Shown here: positions 32,381 through 40,535 of the stretch, in pieces | Position numbering within the stretch: the stretch's first letter is position 1 | Layout of the letters: every line of letters starts with the position of its first letter | Origin: Tissierellales bacterium | GTDB lineage: Bacteria; Bacillota; Clostridia; Tissierellales; VENL01 | Length of the DNA: 40,535 nucleotides | Reading direction: 5' to 3' | Assembly: GCA_028280805.1 (NCBI GenBank) | Contig: JANQLB010000021.1 | Coordinates: 1-40,535, forward strand | Notes under the pieces: generated by a model | Databases searched by the model: none | The model's input: only the letters and a program-made list of their open reading frames with translations | What the model was told of the DNA's origin: nothing | Position numbers and translations under genes: made by a program

Positions 32381-32507
32381 GGTTAAATTAAAAAAGCGAG
32401 AAGTATAGTATCTATCTCTTTTACTTTTGATAAATTTCAATACAAAATAAAAAGCTTCAATTAAGTAAAATTGGGATCATGATTTTGAATTGAAAGGGGA
32501 TGTAGAA

Positions 32508-33221
32508 ATGAAAAAGATAAAACTTTTTTGTTTACCATATGCAGGAGGGTCCAGTTCAATATTTAATAGATGGAAAAGTGAGCTTAATAGTTTTGTAGAT
32601 GTAATTCCCATTGAGCTTGCCGGTCGGGGTAAGCGATTTACAGAACCTCTGTATACAGATTTTGATGAAGCTGTTAATGATATTTTTAATATGGTTAAAA
32701 GTGATCTTGAATATCCTTATGCATTTTTTGGACATAGTATGGGAAGTATGTTAGTTTATGAGTTGTGTCATAAAATAAAGGAGAAAGGAATGTCTTCTGC
32801 AACCCATATTTTCTTTTCAGGCAGCAAAGCACCTAATATTCCTAGAGAAGAAGAATTGATACATAAACTCCCTAGAGATGAATTTAAACAAAAGGTAATT
32901 GAATTAGGAGGTACTCCGGAGGAATTATTTGAAAATGAGGAGTTACTTGATTTGTTTCTGCCTATACTTAAGGCGGATTTTAGAATTGTTGAAGAGTACA
33001 AGTATATTGAAAAAAGAAAATTAGATTGTAACATAACTATCTTATATGGTGAAGAAGAATATAGTGACATGATTAAGATAACTGAATGGAAAAAGCACAC
33101 AAAAAGTAGTTGTAGTATATTTAGCTTTGAAGGAGGACATTTTTTTATAAACAAAAAAGAGAATGAAGTTTTAAAAGTAGTTAACAATACTTTGATAAAT
33201 TATGTAACGAGAATCATATGA
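32508..33221 (+). CDS. Type II thioesterase of non-ribosomal peptide synthesis (GrsT-like)
   Basis: A 237-residue alpha/beta hydrolase of the GrsT/SrfD family. It opens with the family signature LFCLPYAGGSSSIFNRW, has PIELAGRGKR, the nucleophile elbow FFGHSMGSM, and the catalytic histidine in FEGGHFF. Such enzymes remove wrongly loaded acyl groups from carrier-protein thiols and so keep synthetases working. The neighbouring large synthetase supports the role. ATG 32508, eight bases after aaagggg, is preferred to TTG 32490. It ends at a terminator and the synthetase has its own promoter, so the two form separate transcripts. Confidence 0.9.
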   Translation: MKKIKLFCLPYAGGSSSIFNRWKSELNSFVDVIPIELAGRGKRFTEPLYTDFDEAVNDIFNMVKSDLEYPYAFFGHSMGSMLVYELCHKIKEKGMSSATHIFFSGSKAPNIPREEELIHKLPRDEFKQKVIELGGTPEELFENEELLDLFLPILKADFRIVEEYKYIEKRKLDCNITILYGEEEYSDMIKITEWKKHTKSSCSIFSFEGGHFFINKKENEVLKVVNNTLINYVTRII

Positions 33222-33397
33222 TTTCAAACCTTTCTAAACAAGAAAGTATCTAGCTCTTTAAACATACATAAAATGATAGCAGCTAAAAACAACACTACAA
33301 AGTAAAATAAAGAAATTTAAAGAAAAATGTCAAGTGCATTATAATGCAAATCGTATTTTTAAATTTAGCTCTTTTACATGTTACAAATGATTTATTT

Positions 33398-33441
33398 GGA
33401 ACATGTTAATAATATTTATGGAATACGTTAATAATACTTAT
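33398..33441 (+). repeat. Tandem 22-bp direct repeat upstream of the synthetase
   Basis: ggaacatgttaataatattt and the following two bases are repeated at once as ggaatacgttaataatactt plus two bases (33398-33419, 33420-33441), differing at four positions. It precedes the terminator hairpin, about 100 bases before the synthetase promoter, and could bind a regulator. Confidence 0.55.
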
Positions 33442-33451
33442 GTTTTTTAAT

Positions 33452-33485
33452 AAATAGAGAAACTATTTTCATAGTTTCTCTATTT
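33452..33485. terminator. Terminator after the thioesterase gene
   Basis: A perfect 15-bp stem (33452-33466 with 33471-33485), TTTC loop, then TATTTA. Distance from the thioesterase stop is about 230 bases. Confidence 0.75.
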
Positions 33486-33544
33486 TATTTACACATAATG
33501 TTTAGATATAGTAAATAGCTAAACTCCTGTATTTAACAAACTCA

Positions 33545-33573
33545 TTGACTATGTGAAGTGATTAATATATAAT
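33545..33573 (+). promoter_or_regulatory. Promoter of the synthetase gene
   Basis: TTGACT (33545-33550), 17-bp spacer, TATAAT (33568-33573), one base from consensus. The untranslated leader is about 150 bases and holds a short repeat (acaagaaacg twice, about 33628-33647) and an inverted repeat gcaatat/atattgc (about 33660-33684). Confidence 0.8.
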
Positions 33574-33728
33574 ATGAAATACAATAAATATAATATAATG
33601 AAAAAAATTAATAAAGAGCATAAAATTACAAGAAACGACAAGAAACGACATAATACGATGCAATATAACATAATACATATTGCAAAATTAGAGCGTGTTA
33701 AAAAATATGTTTTTCAGGAGGAGTTGAA

Positions 33729-36700
33729 ATGAATAATTGCTTTAATCTTGTAGATATTTTAAAAAGCCAAAGTAATAAAATCGATAAAGGAATAACTTTT
33801 CTAAACAAGACAAAAGAAGAGTTTTATTCTTATAGTGATCTTTATAATGACGCTGAAGAATTAATGTCATTAATGATGAAGCTTGGAGTTAATCCAAAAG
33901 ATGAGATGATATTGATGATAGAAGATTCCAAACAATTTATCCAAACATTCTGGGCTTGTATTTTAGGAGGCTTCATTCCAGTACCTATAGCTGTAGGCAA
34001 TAATGATGAATCTTTCACAAAGTTTTTTAACGTCTGGAATACGCTGCAAAAGCCTTATTTAATTACCAGCTCAAAAGATGTTATAGAAAAAATTGAGGAA
34101 TATGGATTCAAGTATAGCTACAATAACATTATTGAGGAAATGAAATCTAAACGAATTGTGTTATCTGAAATATTAAAAGATATTGATTTCAAAATATTTC
34201 CTTCAAGTGTAATTACTAATCCAACTGAAACTGCTTTTATACAATTCTCATCTGGTTCTACAGGTAGTCCTAAAGGGGTTGTGCTTACTCACCAAAACTT
34301 GATGGCTAATATCAATTCAATTATAAAAGATGCTGAAGTTAGTATAGAAGATACATGCATTAGCTGGCTGCCGCTAACACATGATATGGGACTTATTGGT
34401 TTTCATTTAGTTCCTCTTACTCTGGGTATTAATCAATATCAAATGCCCACGAAATTGTTTATAAGAAATCCTATTTTATGGATAAAAAAAGTTAGTCAAT
34501 ACAGAATAAGTATTTTATCCTCTCCTAATTTTGGATATAAGCACTTTTTAACTTTTTTTAATTTTGAATTAACAGAAGATTTAGACTTATCATGTGTAAG
34601 ATTAATATTTAATGGTGCAGAGCCAATATCCCACAAATTGTGCAATCAGTTTTTAGACACAATGGAAAGATTAAATCTAAAAAGAAATTCAATGTTTCCA
34701 GTCTATGGATTAGCAGAAGCTTGTTTAGCTGTAACTTTTCCTCCTGTATCAGAAGAATTAAGAACTGTAACTGTGGACAGAAATTCTTTAGAACTTTATA
34801 AAAAGGTGGTATTTAAGAATAGCTGTGATAACACAGCAGTTACACTTGTAGATGTAGGATATTCTGTAGTGGGTACCAAGTTAAGGATTACAGACAGTGA
34901 TAATAATGAATTATCTGAGGAAACAATTGGATATATTAACATTAAAGGGGAGAATGTTACTGCAGGTTATTATAACAACCAAAGTGCAACTCAAAATGCT
35001 TTAACAGATGACAAATGGTTAAATACTGGAGACTTAGGTTTTATTAAGGATAATAGATTGATAATTACAGGTCGAGCTAAAGATATAATATTTGCTAATG
35101 GACAAAACTACTATTCTTTTGACATTGAGAGAGTAGCACAAGAAGTAGAAAATTTAGAGCTTGGACAAGTTGTTGCAGCTGGAAACTTTGACGAAGATTT
35201 AAATGAAGATAGAGTTATTATTTTCATATTGGCTAAAAAACGAAAATATAATAAACTGCCATCAATTATTAAAGATTTAAAACAGCACGTTTATTCACAT
35301 ACTGGACTTAAAATTCATGATGTAGTTCCTGTTTCTAAAATACCAAAAACAACAAGTGGAAAAATACAACGATATAAACTAAGAGAGAATTACCTAAAAG
35401 GAGAATATGATTTAAATATTAAAGAAGTGGAAAAATTCATATTTAATAATCATGAAAATAAAGTTAATAGTGAACAGTATACTCATTTAGAGAAGAAATT
35501 AGTAGCTATATTAAGAAATATGTCTAACATTGAGAAAATTAGTCTCAATGATAATTTTCTTCAATTGGGCATAGACTCATTAAAAGCATCTATATTAGTA
35601 GATAAAATTAGTAAAGAATTTTCTATAGAGTTGCAGCCTGTTCAAGTGTTTAGATTACCTACAATTAAGAAACTGGCAGAATACATTGAAAATGCAGATA
35701 AGAAACATTATGACAGAATTGGAGCGGTTGAAAAAAGAGATTATTATGAACTATCACCGGAACAACAAAGTATATATGCTTTAACTCAACTTGATAAAAA
35801 CAATAAAGTTTACAATATACCATTTGTATTACAAATAAAAGGTGCTTTAGATAAGGATAAGGTAGAACATGTATTTAAACAACTTATATTAAGACATGAA
35901 AGTTTAAGAACAGAATTCATTAACATAAAAGGGAAAATTGTTCAGAAGATATATGATGATTTTGAATTTAAAGTGGAATACATAACAGCAGAAGAAAGTG
36001 AAGTTTATAATATAATTCAAAGGTTTAGTCGACCATTTGACTTAAGTAAGGGTCCCTTGTTAAGGGCTATATTAATCAAAGTGTTTGAAAATAAATATAT
36101 TATGGCCCTTGACGTACATCATATTGTTTTTGATGGTACATCATCAATAATATTATTAAGAGAATTTTTTGAGTTATATCATGATAAGAAACTACAAGAA
36201 CCTAGAATTCAGTATAAGGACTACGTTGAATGGAATAAACAAAGATTACAAACGGAAGAGTTTAAAAGTATAGAACAGTATTGGCTAAGCAAATTCAATG
36301 GAGAAATACCCAAAATTGAATTACCGTTAGATTATCCTCGTCCACCTATTCAAAGTTATGAAGGAGAATGTTATAACTTTACATTAGGTGAAGAGCTTTC
36401 AATCCAGTTAAAAAAATTAGCTAAAAGCAATGAAATTACATTGTTTATAATGTTGCTATCAATTTACAATATTCTGCTTTATAAATATTCAGGTCAAGAG
36501 GATATAATAGTTGGAGTTCCAACAGCAGGAAGGAATGATAGTGATTTAAGCCAAGTTACTGGTATGTTTGTCAACACCTTAGCCATAAGAAATAAATTAA
36601 CTGATAGTGATATATTTGAAGATTTTTTGAGCGATGTAAAAGATTGTATCCTTGATGCAAACGAGAATCAAGACTATAGATTTAGTCAGCTAGTTCAAAA

Positions 36701-39700
36701 ACTTAAAATAGAACGGGATAAGAGTAGAAATCCACTATTTGATACTATGTTTATGCATCAAAACTTAGATTACGGGAGTGTGAAAAGTGAAGATTTAGAA
36801 GTTAGTCCTATTGATTTTCATAATAAAACATCAAAATTTGATATGACTTTAAGCTCCAATGAGCTAAAGAAAGATATAAAATTCAATCTAGAATATTGTT
36901 CCAAATTATTTAAGAGAGAAACTATTGAAAGAGTATCAAACAATTATATTAAGATTATAAAAAAAATAGTCCAGAATCCCAAAATTAAAATTAAAGATAT
37001 AGAAATTTTGTCAGATGAAGAAAAGAAAGAGTTAGTATATAACTTTAATAATACTGAAGCTGTATATCCAAAAAATAAAACAATTCATAATTTGTTTGAA
37101 GAGCAAGTGGAAAAATCACCAGATAATATTGCAGTAATGCATGAAGATATAAAAGTTACATATAGAGAATTGAATGAAAGAGCTAATAATCTTGCTTTTA
37201 TTTTGAGAGAAAGTGGAGTGAAACCAGATACAGTTGTAGGTATAATGATGGAACGTTCTATTGAAATGATAATAGCGATTTTTGCAGTATTAAAAGCAGG
37301 AGGAGGATATGTGCCTATAGATACTAAATATCCTGAAGAACGTATTAATTATATATTAAAGGATTGTAATGGTAGGTTCATATTAACTGATAAGAGTTTA
37401 ATGTCTAATGGTAAGGTCTTAAACTTGAATAAAGATATTTTGTATAATGGTAACCGTGGCAATCTCAAAAACATTAATAATCCTAATAATCTATGCTACA
37501 TTATATATACTTCCGGCACTACAGGATACCCAAAGGGAGTTATGATAGAGCATAACCAGATTTTAAATTATGTGTATTGGGGAGCAAAACAATATGTAAA
37601 CAATGAGAATCTAAATTTCCCATTATATACATCTATATCATTTGATCTAACGGTAACTTCTATTTTCATTCCATTAATTACCGGCAATTCTATTGTCATT
37701 TACAAAGAAGAAAATAGCAACAATTTAATTGAGAAAATGATTAACGAAAGTAAAGTTGGGGTTATAAAACTAACTCCATCTCACATGAAATTGATAGAAG
37801 GTAAAGAATTTAATGATTCAAGTGTAAAAAGATTAATTTTGGGTGGAGAAAATCTAAGTGTAAATCTTGCAAAGAATATCTATAAAAACTTTGCTGGAAA
37901 TATAGAAATATATAATGAATATGGTCCTACTGAGACTGCTGTAGGGTGTATGATATATAAGTATAACCTAATATCAGATAATGGAAAATCAGTACCAATA
38001 GGTAGACCAATATCTAATGCAAAAGTATACATACTAGATAAAAATTTAAAACCAGTTCCTATTGGAGTTAAAGGTGAACTATATATTTCAGGAGACGGAG
38101 TAGCTAGGGGATATATAAATAAGCCAAAATTGACGAAAGAGAAGTTTATTGAAAATCCATTTATAGAAGGTCTAAAAATGTATAAGACAGGTGATTTAGC
38201 CAGACGTCTTTCAGATAATATAATTGAATTTTTAGGAAGAGCTGACGGGCAAGTAAAAATTAAAGGATATAGAATCGAGATCGAAGAGATAGAACGTCAG
38301 TTAGCAAAACATGATAATGTTTATGATACAGTTGTTATACCAAAACAAGATAAAAACGAAAATGATATTTTGTGTGCATATGTAGTAGCAGAGCATGAAG
38401 TGTCTATTTCTGACTTAAGAAACTATCTCTCAAGAACATTACCTGAGTATATGATACCGTCATATTTTTTCAAGATTGATAAAATTCCATTGACAATTAA
38501 CGGTAAGGTAGACAAATATGCCATTGAATCAATGGGAGAGAAAATTAATAGCCAAGCAGAATATGTTGAACCACAAAGTGATAATGAGAAAATTATTGCC
38601 GAAATATGGGGAGATATTTTAGATATTGATAGAGTAAGTATAAAGGATAATTTTATGGAATTAGGAGGAGATTCAATAAAAGCTACTCAAGTTGTATCTC
38701 GTTTAAATAATTTAGAAATACATTTAAGTGCCAGAGATATACTTACTTATCAAACGATTGAACAAATAATTTCAAGTGTAGATTTAACTGCAAAAACTAG
38801 AACATATAATCAGCAATTATTATCAGGAGAAAGAGAGTTAAATCCAATTGAAGAATGGTTTTTTTATCAAAAATTTAAGAATCCAAATTATTATAATCAA
38901 TCTGTATTACTACAACTGAAAAGAGATATAGATTTAAATATGATAGAAAAAGCTTTTGAGAAGCTAATAAAACACCATGATGGACTTAGAACTAACTATG
39001 ATAAAGAACGAAATTTACTGTATTTTAATAATGATCATTTAATTAAACCCTTTAGCGTTGAAAAATATGATATTTCAAGTGTTACTAATGATAAAAAATC
39101 ACAAAAACTCGAAGAGATTTGTGTGAATACAAAAGAAGGATTTGATATATTTGATGGATTGCTTATTAAGGCAGCAGTTATCAAATATAGCGAAAACAAT
39201 CTAAAATTATTTATTTCAGCTCACCATCTTATAATTGATGGGATGTCATGGAGAATTCTACTTGAAGATTTATATGTTATATATAATTCATTAGAACTAA
39301 AACAACCTGTTAATTTAGCTGAAAAAACTGCTTCTTTAAAAGAATGGTATCATGAATTAATTGATTTCTATACACCAGAGAAAATAAATCATGAAAGAGA
39401 ATTCTGGGAAGATATTGAAAGAACACAATTTTTAATACCATATGATTTTAAAACAACGGACTGGACAGTAAAAAATTTAGAGTTTATCACAAGAAGTCTT
39501 GGGGAACAAGAAACTCAGTACTTATTGACAGATGCAAATAAAATATACAATACTGATACTTTGACTCTAATGCTTGTGGCTTTAGCAAAAACTTTAAACG
39601 ATTGGACAGAAGACGATTGTTTTGTGATAGAAATGGAGAATCATGGAAGACATATACATAATATAGACTTATCAAAAACTATTGGATGGTTTACAGCAAT

Positions 39701-40196
39701 GTACCCCTTAAAGCTAAAAATTGATACTAATAACATTTCTAAGCAAATAATGTCTATAAAGGAACAGGTAAAAATAACTCCTAATAACGGAATAGGGTAT
39801 GGAGTTTTGAAGTTTATAAAACAAGAACTTCGAGATGTGAAACATAGTAAGCCTCAAATAAGATTTAACTATCTAGGACAATTTGATAATGAAGTAGATA
39901 ATGATTTATTTTCTTACTGTAGTGACTATACTGGAAAAGAAATTTCAGTCATTAACAAAATAACAGCAAATCTTGAGATTAATAGTATGATTATTAATGG
40001 AAAATTAAACATTTCTTTTGGATACAATAAGAAATATTTTGACAAAAACACAATAGCAGGTCTTATGGATATTTATCTTAATAGTTTAAAAAGTATTTTA
40101 GAATTTCTTAAGCAGGAAAAGGATATATACTTTACTCCTTCGGATTTTGAAACTCTTGATATTAGTGAAGAAGACTTAAATGAGATATTAGGATAA
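33729..40196 (+). CDS. Lipo-initiating NRPS: FAAL-ACP-C-A(Asn)-PCP-E
   Basis: A 2155-residue synthetase. (1) Fatty acyl-AMP ligase-like domain, about 1-575: FSSGSTGSPKGV near 175, WLPLTHDMGLIGF (a FAAL hallmark), GKIQR lysine near 545. (2) ACP, about 585-660, phosphopantetheine serine S617 (LGIDSLKA). (3) Condensation domain, about 671-1100, HHxxxDG at H797-G803. (4) Adenylation domain, about 1105-1615, IIYTSGTTGYPKG near 1260. (5) PCP, S1649 (LGGDSIKA). (6) Epimerisation domain, about 1710-2140, HHLIIDGMSW at H1832 and NYLGQFD. The A-domain pocket residues I align to GrsA are D-L-T-K-I-G-E-V-G, one change from the asparagine code DLTKLGEVG(K). Predicted product: N-acyl-D-asparaginyl-PCP. It ends just after the E domain, so chain transfer to another protein is needed. 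Ribosome binding site aggagga. Confidence 0.93.
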   Translation: MNNCFNLVDILKSQSNKIDKGITFLNKTKEEFYSYSDLYNDAEELMSLMMKLGVNPKDEMILMIEDSKQFIQTFWACILGGFIPVPIAVGNNDESFTKFFNVWNTLQKPYLITSSKDVIEKIEEYGFKYSYNNIIEEMKSKRIVLSEILKDIDFKIFPSSVITNPTETAFIQFSSGSTGSPKGVVLTHQNLMANINSIIKDAEVSIEDTCISWLPLTHDMGLIGFHLVPLTLGINQYQMPTKLFIRNPILWIKKVSQYRISILSSPNFGYKHFLTFFNFELTEDLDLSCVRLIFNGAEPISHKLCNQFLDTMERLNLKRNSMFPVYGLAEACLAVTFPPVSEELRTVTVDRNSLELYKKVVFKNSCDNTAVTLVDVGYSVVGTKLRITDSDNNELSEETIGYINIKGENVTAGYYNNQSATQNALTDDKWLNTGDLGFIKDNRLIITGRAKDIIFANGQNYYSFDIERVAQEVENLELGQVVAAGNFDEDLNEDRVIIFILAKKRKYNKLPSIIKDLKQHVYSHTGLKIHDVVPVSKIPKTTSGKIQRYKLRENYLKGEYDLNIKEVEKFIFNNHENKVNSEQYTHLEKKLVAILRNMSNIEKISLNDNFLQLGIDSLKASILVDKISKEFSIELQPVQVFRLPTIKKLAEYIENADKKHYDRIGAVEKRDYYELSPEQQSIYALTQLDKNNKVYNIPFVLQIKGALDKDKVEHVFKQLILRHESLRTEFINIKGKIVQKIYDDFEFKVEYITAEESEVYNIIQRFSRPFDLSKGPLLRAILIKVFENKYIMALDVHHIVFDGTSSIILLREFFELYHDKKLQEPRIQYKDYVEWNKQRLQTEEFKSIEQYWLSKFNGEIPKIELPLDYPRPPIQSYEGECYNFTLGEELSIQLKKLAKSNEITLFIMLLSIYNILLYKYSGQEDIIVGVPTAGRNDSDLSQVTGMFVNTLAIRNKLTDSDIFEDFLSDVKDCILDANENQDYRFSQLVQKLKIERDKSRNPLFDTMFMHQNLDYGSVKSEDLEVSPIDFHNKTSKFDMTLSSNELKKDIKFNLEYCSKLFKRETIERVSNNYIKIIKKIVQNPKIKIKDIEILSDEEKKELVYNFNNTEAVYPKNKTIHNLFEEQVEKSPDNIAVMHEDIKVTYRELNERANNLAFILRESGVKPDTVVGIMMERSIEMIIAIFAVLKAGGGYVPIDTKYPEERINYILKDCNGRFILTDKSLMSNGKVLNLNKDILYNGNRGNLKNINNPNNLCYIIYTSGTTGYPKGVMIEHNQILNYVYWGAKQYVNNENLNFPLYTSISFDLTVTSIFIPLITGNSIVIYKEENSNNLIEKMINESKVGVIKLTPSHMKLIEGKEFNDSSVKRLILGGENLSVNLAKNIYKNFAGNIEIYNEYGPTETAVGCMIYKYNLISDNGKSVPIGRPISNAKVYILDKNLKPVPIGVKGELYISGDGVARGYINKPKLTKEKFIENPFIEGLKMYKTGDLARRLSDNIIEFLGRADGQVKIKGYRIEIEEIERQLAKHDNVYDTVVIPKQDKNENDILCAYVVAEHEVSISDLRNYLSRTLPEYMIPSYFFKIDKIPLTINGKVDKYAIESMGEKINSQAEYVEPQSDNEKIIAEIWGDILDIDRVSIKDNFMELGGDSIKATQVVSRLNNLEIHLSARDILTYQTIEQIISSVDLTAKTRTYNQQLLSGERELNPIEEWFFYQKFKNPNYYNQSVLLQLKRDIDLNMIEKAFEKLIKHHDGLRTNYDKERNLLYFNNDHLIKPFSVEKYDISSVTNDKKSQKLEEICVNTKEGFDIFDGLLIKAAVIKYSENNLKLFISAHHLIIDGMSWRILLEDLYVIYNSLELKQPVNLAEKTASLKEWYHELIDFYTPEKINHEREFWEDIERTQFLIPYDFKTTDWTVKNLEFITRSLGEQETQYLLTDANKIYNTDTLTLMLVALAKTLNDWTEDDCFVIEMENHGRHIHNIDLSKTIGWFTAMYPLKLKIDTNNISKQIMSIKEQVKITPNNGIGYGVLKFIKQELRDVKHSKPQIRFNYLGQFDNEVDNDLFSYCSDYTGKEISVINKITANLEINSMIINGKLNISFGYNKKYFDKNTIAGLMDIYLNSLKSILEFLKQEKDIYFTPSDFETLDISEEDLNEILG

Positions 40197-40449
40197 CTAA
40201 GATAAATAATAGGTAAAAACCATATAGATACCTCAAAAAACTGAGAAGAAAAATATAGAGATATTTCTTAAAAATAATATACAATAAATCAAATATAAGT
40301 TAAAAAATGCAATTAGGTAAGATAGAAAGTCACCTTCAAAATATACCTTAGCTGTAGTTCAAAATCATCCTATAATGATTATGAGAATACAAATAGGTAA
40401 AAACGTCGAATAGTAGTAAAGAGGAAAAAACAGGTGAGGAGATGAGAAA
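40197..40449 (+). other. Gap between synthetase genes with a 13-bp direct repeat
   Basis: aataggtaaaaac occurs at 40208-40220 and 40392-40404. No ORF or clear terminator is visible in the 253 bases, so the next synthetase gene may be read through from this one. Confidence 0.45.
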
Positions 40450-40535
40450 ATGTTATTAGCTAAAAAATTTGAAGAACAAGTTAGTAAAAATCCAAACAAG
40501 TTAAGTATAGTATCTGATAAATGTCAATACACTTT
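40450..40535 (+). CDS. 5' end of a second synthetase gene, probable adenylation domain (truncated by window)
   Basis: The frame opens with ATG 40450, eight bases after gaggag, and runs off the right edge after 28 complete codons. The visible residues (AKKFEEQVSKNPNKLSIV, then SDKCQYT) match the start of an adenylation domain, where F-E-x-Q-V-x-x-x-P is typical. In a standard elongation protein a condensation domain of about 430 residues would come first; here only six residues precede the motif. It therefore appears to begin directly with adenylation. The small visible part limits certainty; another acyl-AMP ligase is possible. Confidence 0.65.
   Translation, partial: MLLAKKFEEQVSKNPNKLSIVSDKCQYT

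Noticed and set aside
32768..33187. 139-residue antisense ORF inside the thioesterase gene
   Set aside because: The plus strand encodes a textbook type II thioesterase; the antisense product is low-complexity.

Overview
The window looks like chromosome from a low-GC, spore-forming Gram-positive bacterium of the Clostridia (perhaps a Tissierella/Clostridium-like lineage; the exact genus is a guess). The evidence is very AT-rich DNA, strong AGGAGG-type ribosome binding sites, a T-box leader on thrS, PyrR-type boxes on pyrBI and two Spo0E-like phosphatase genes. I see no rRNA, tRNA, CRISPR array or intact insertion sequence.

Layout. (1) 1-2163: the 3' end of a PEQQE-repeat protein, a class IV aminotransferase, a C_GCAxxG protein and a small NIF3/YqfO-type domain protein on the minus strand. 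(2) 2164-14462: an accessory plus-strand block. It opens with a short ORF preceded by a good promoter and followed by stacked hairpins that could form an attenuator. Then come a GNAT acetyltransferase fused to about 850 residues of unknown beta-rich protein, a DJ-1/PfpI protein lacking the usual cysteine, a beta-lactamase-fold hydrolase, an amidohydrolase, four further acetyltransferases (one of the ZmaR-like family), a DUF2087 regulator, an O-methyltransferase and an MFS exporter. The composition suggests detoxification or resistance. (3) 14545-20036: peptidases PepF and an M24 Xaa-Pro peptidase, a HAD phosphatase and two small envelope proteins. (4) 20127-21761: pyrBI behind a leader with two PyrR boxes. 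(5) 21940-28739: a two-component system flanked by two Spo0E-like genes, an HtrA protease, D-serine dehydratase and a GT4 glycosyltransferase. (6) 28740-32380: a T-box-controlled threonyl-tRNA synthetase, then RsmE. (7) 32508-end: the left edge of a non-ribosomal peptide cluster, with a type II thioesterase, a 2155-residue synthetase and the first codons of another adenylation protein.

The most interesting system is region 7. The large synthetase reads FAAL - ACP - C - A - PCP - E. The specificity residues I can align in its second adenylation domain (D-L-T-K-I-G-E-V-G) are one conservative change from the known asparagine code. The predicted first product is therefore an N-acyl-D-asparaginyl thioester, the cap used in prodrug self-protection by colibactin, zwittermicin and xenocoumacin. 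The cluster continues past the right edge, so whether a dedicated D-Asn peptidase is present cannot be seen here.
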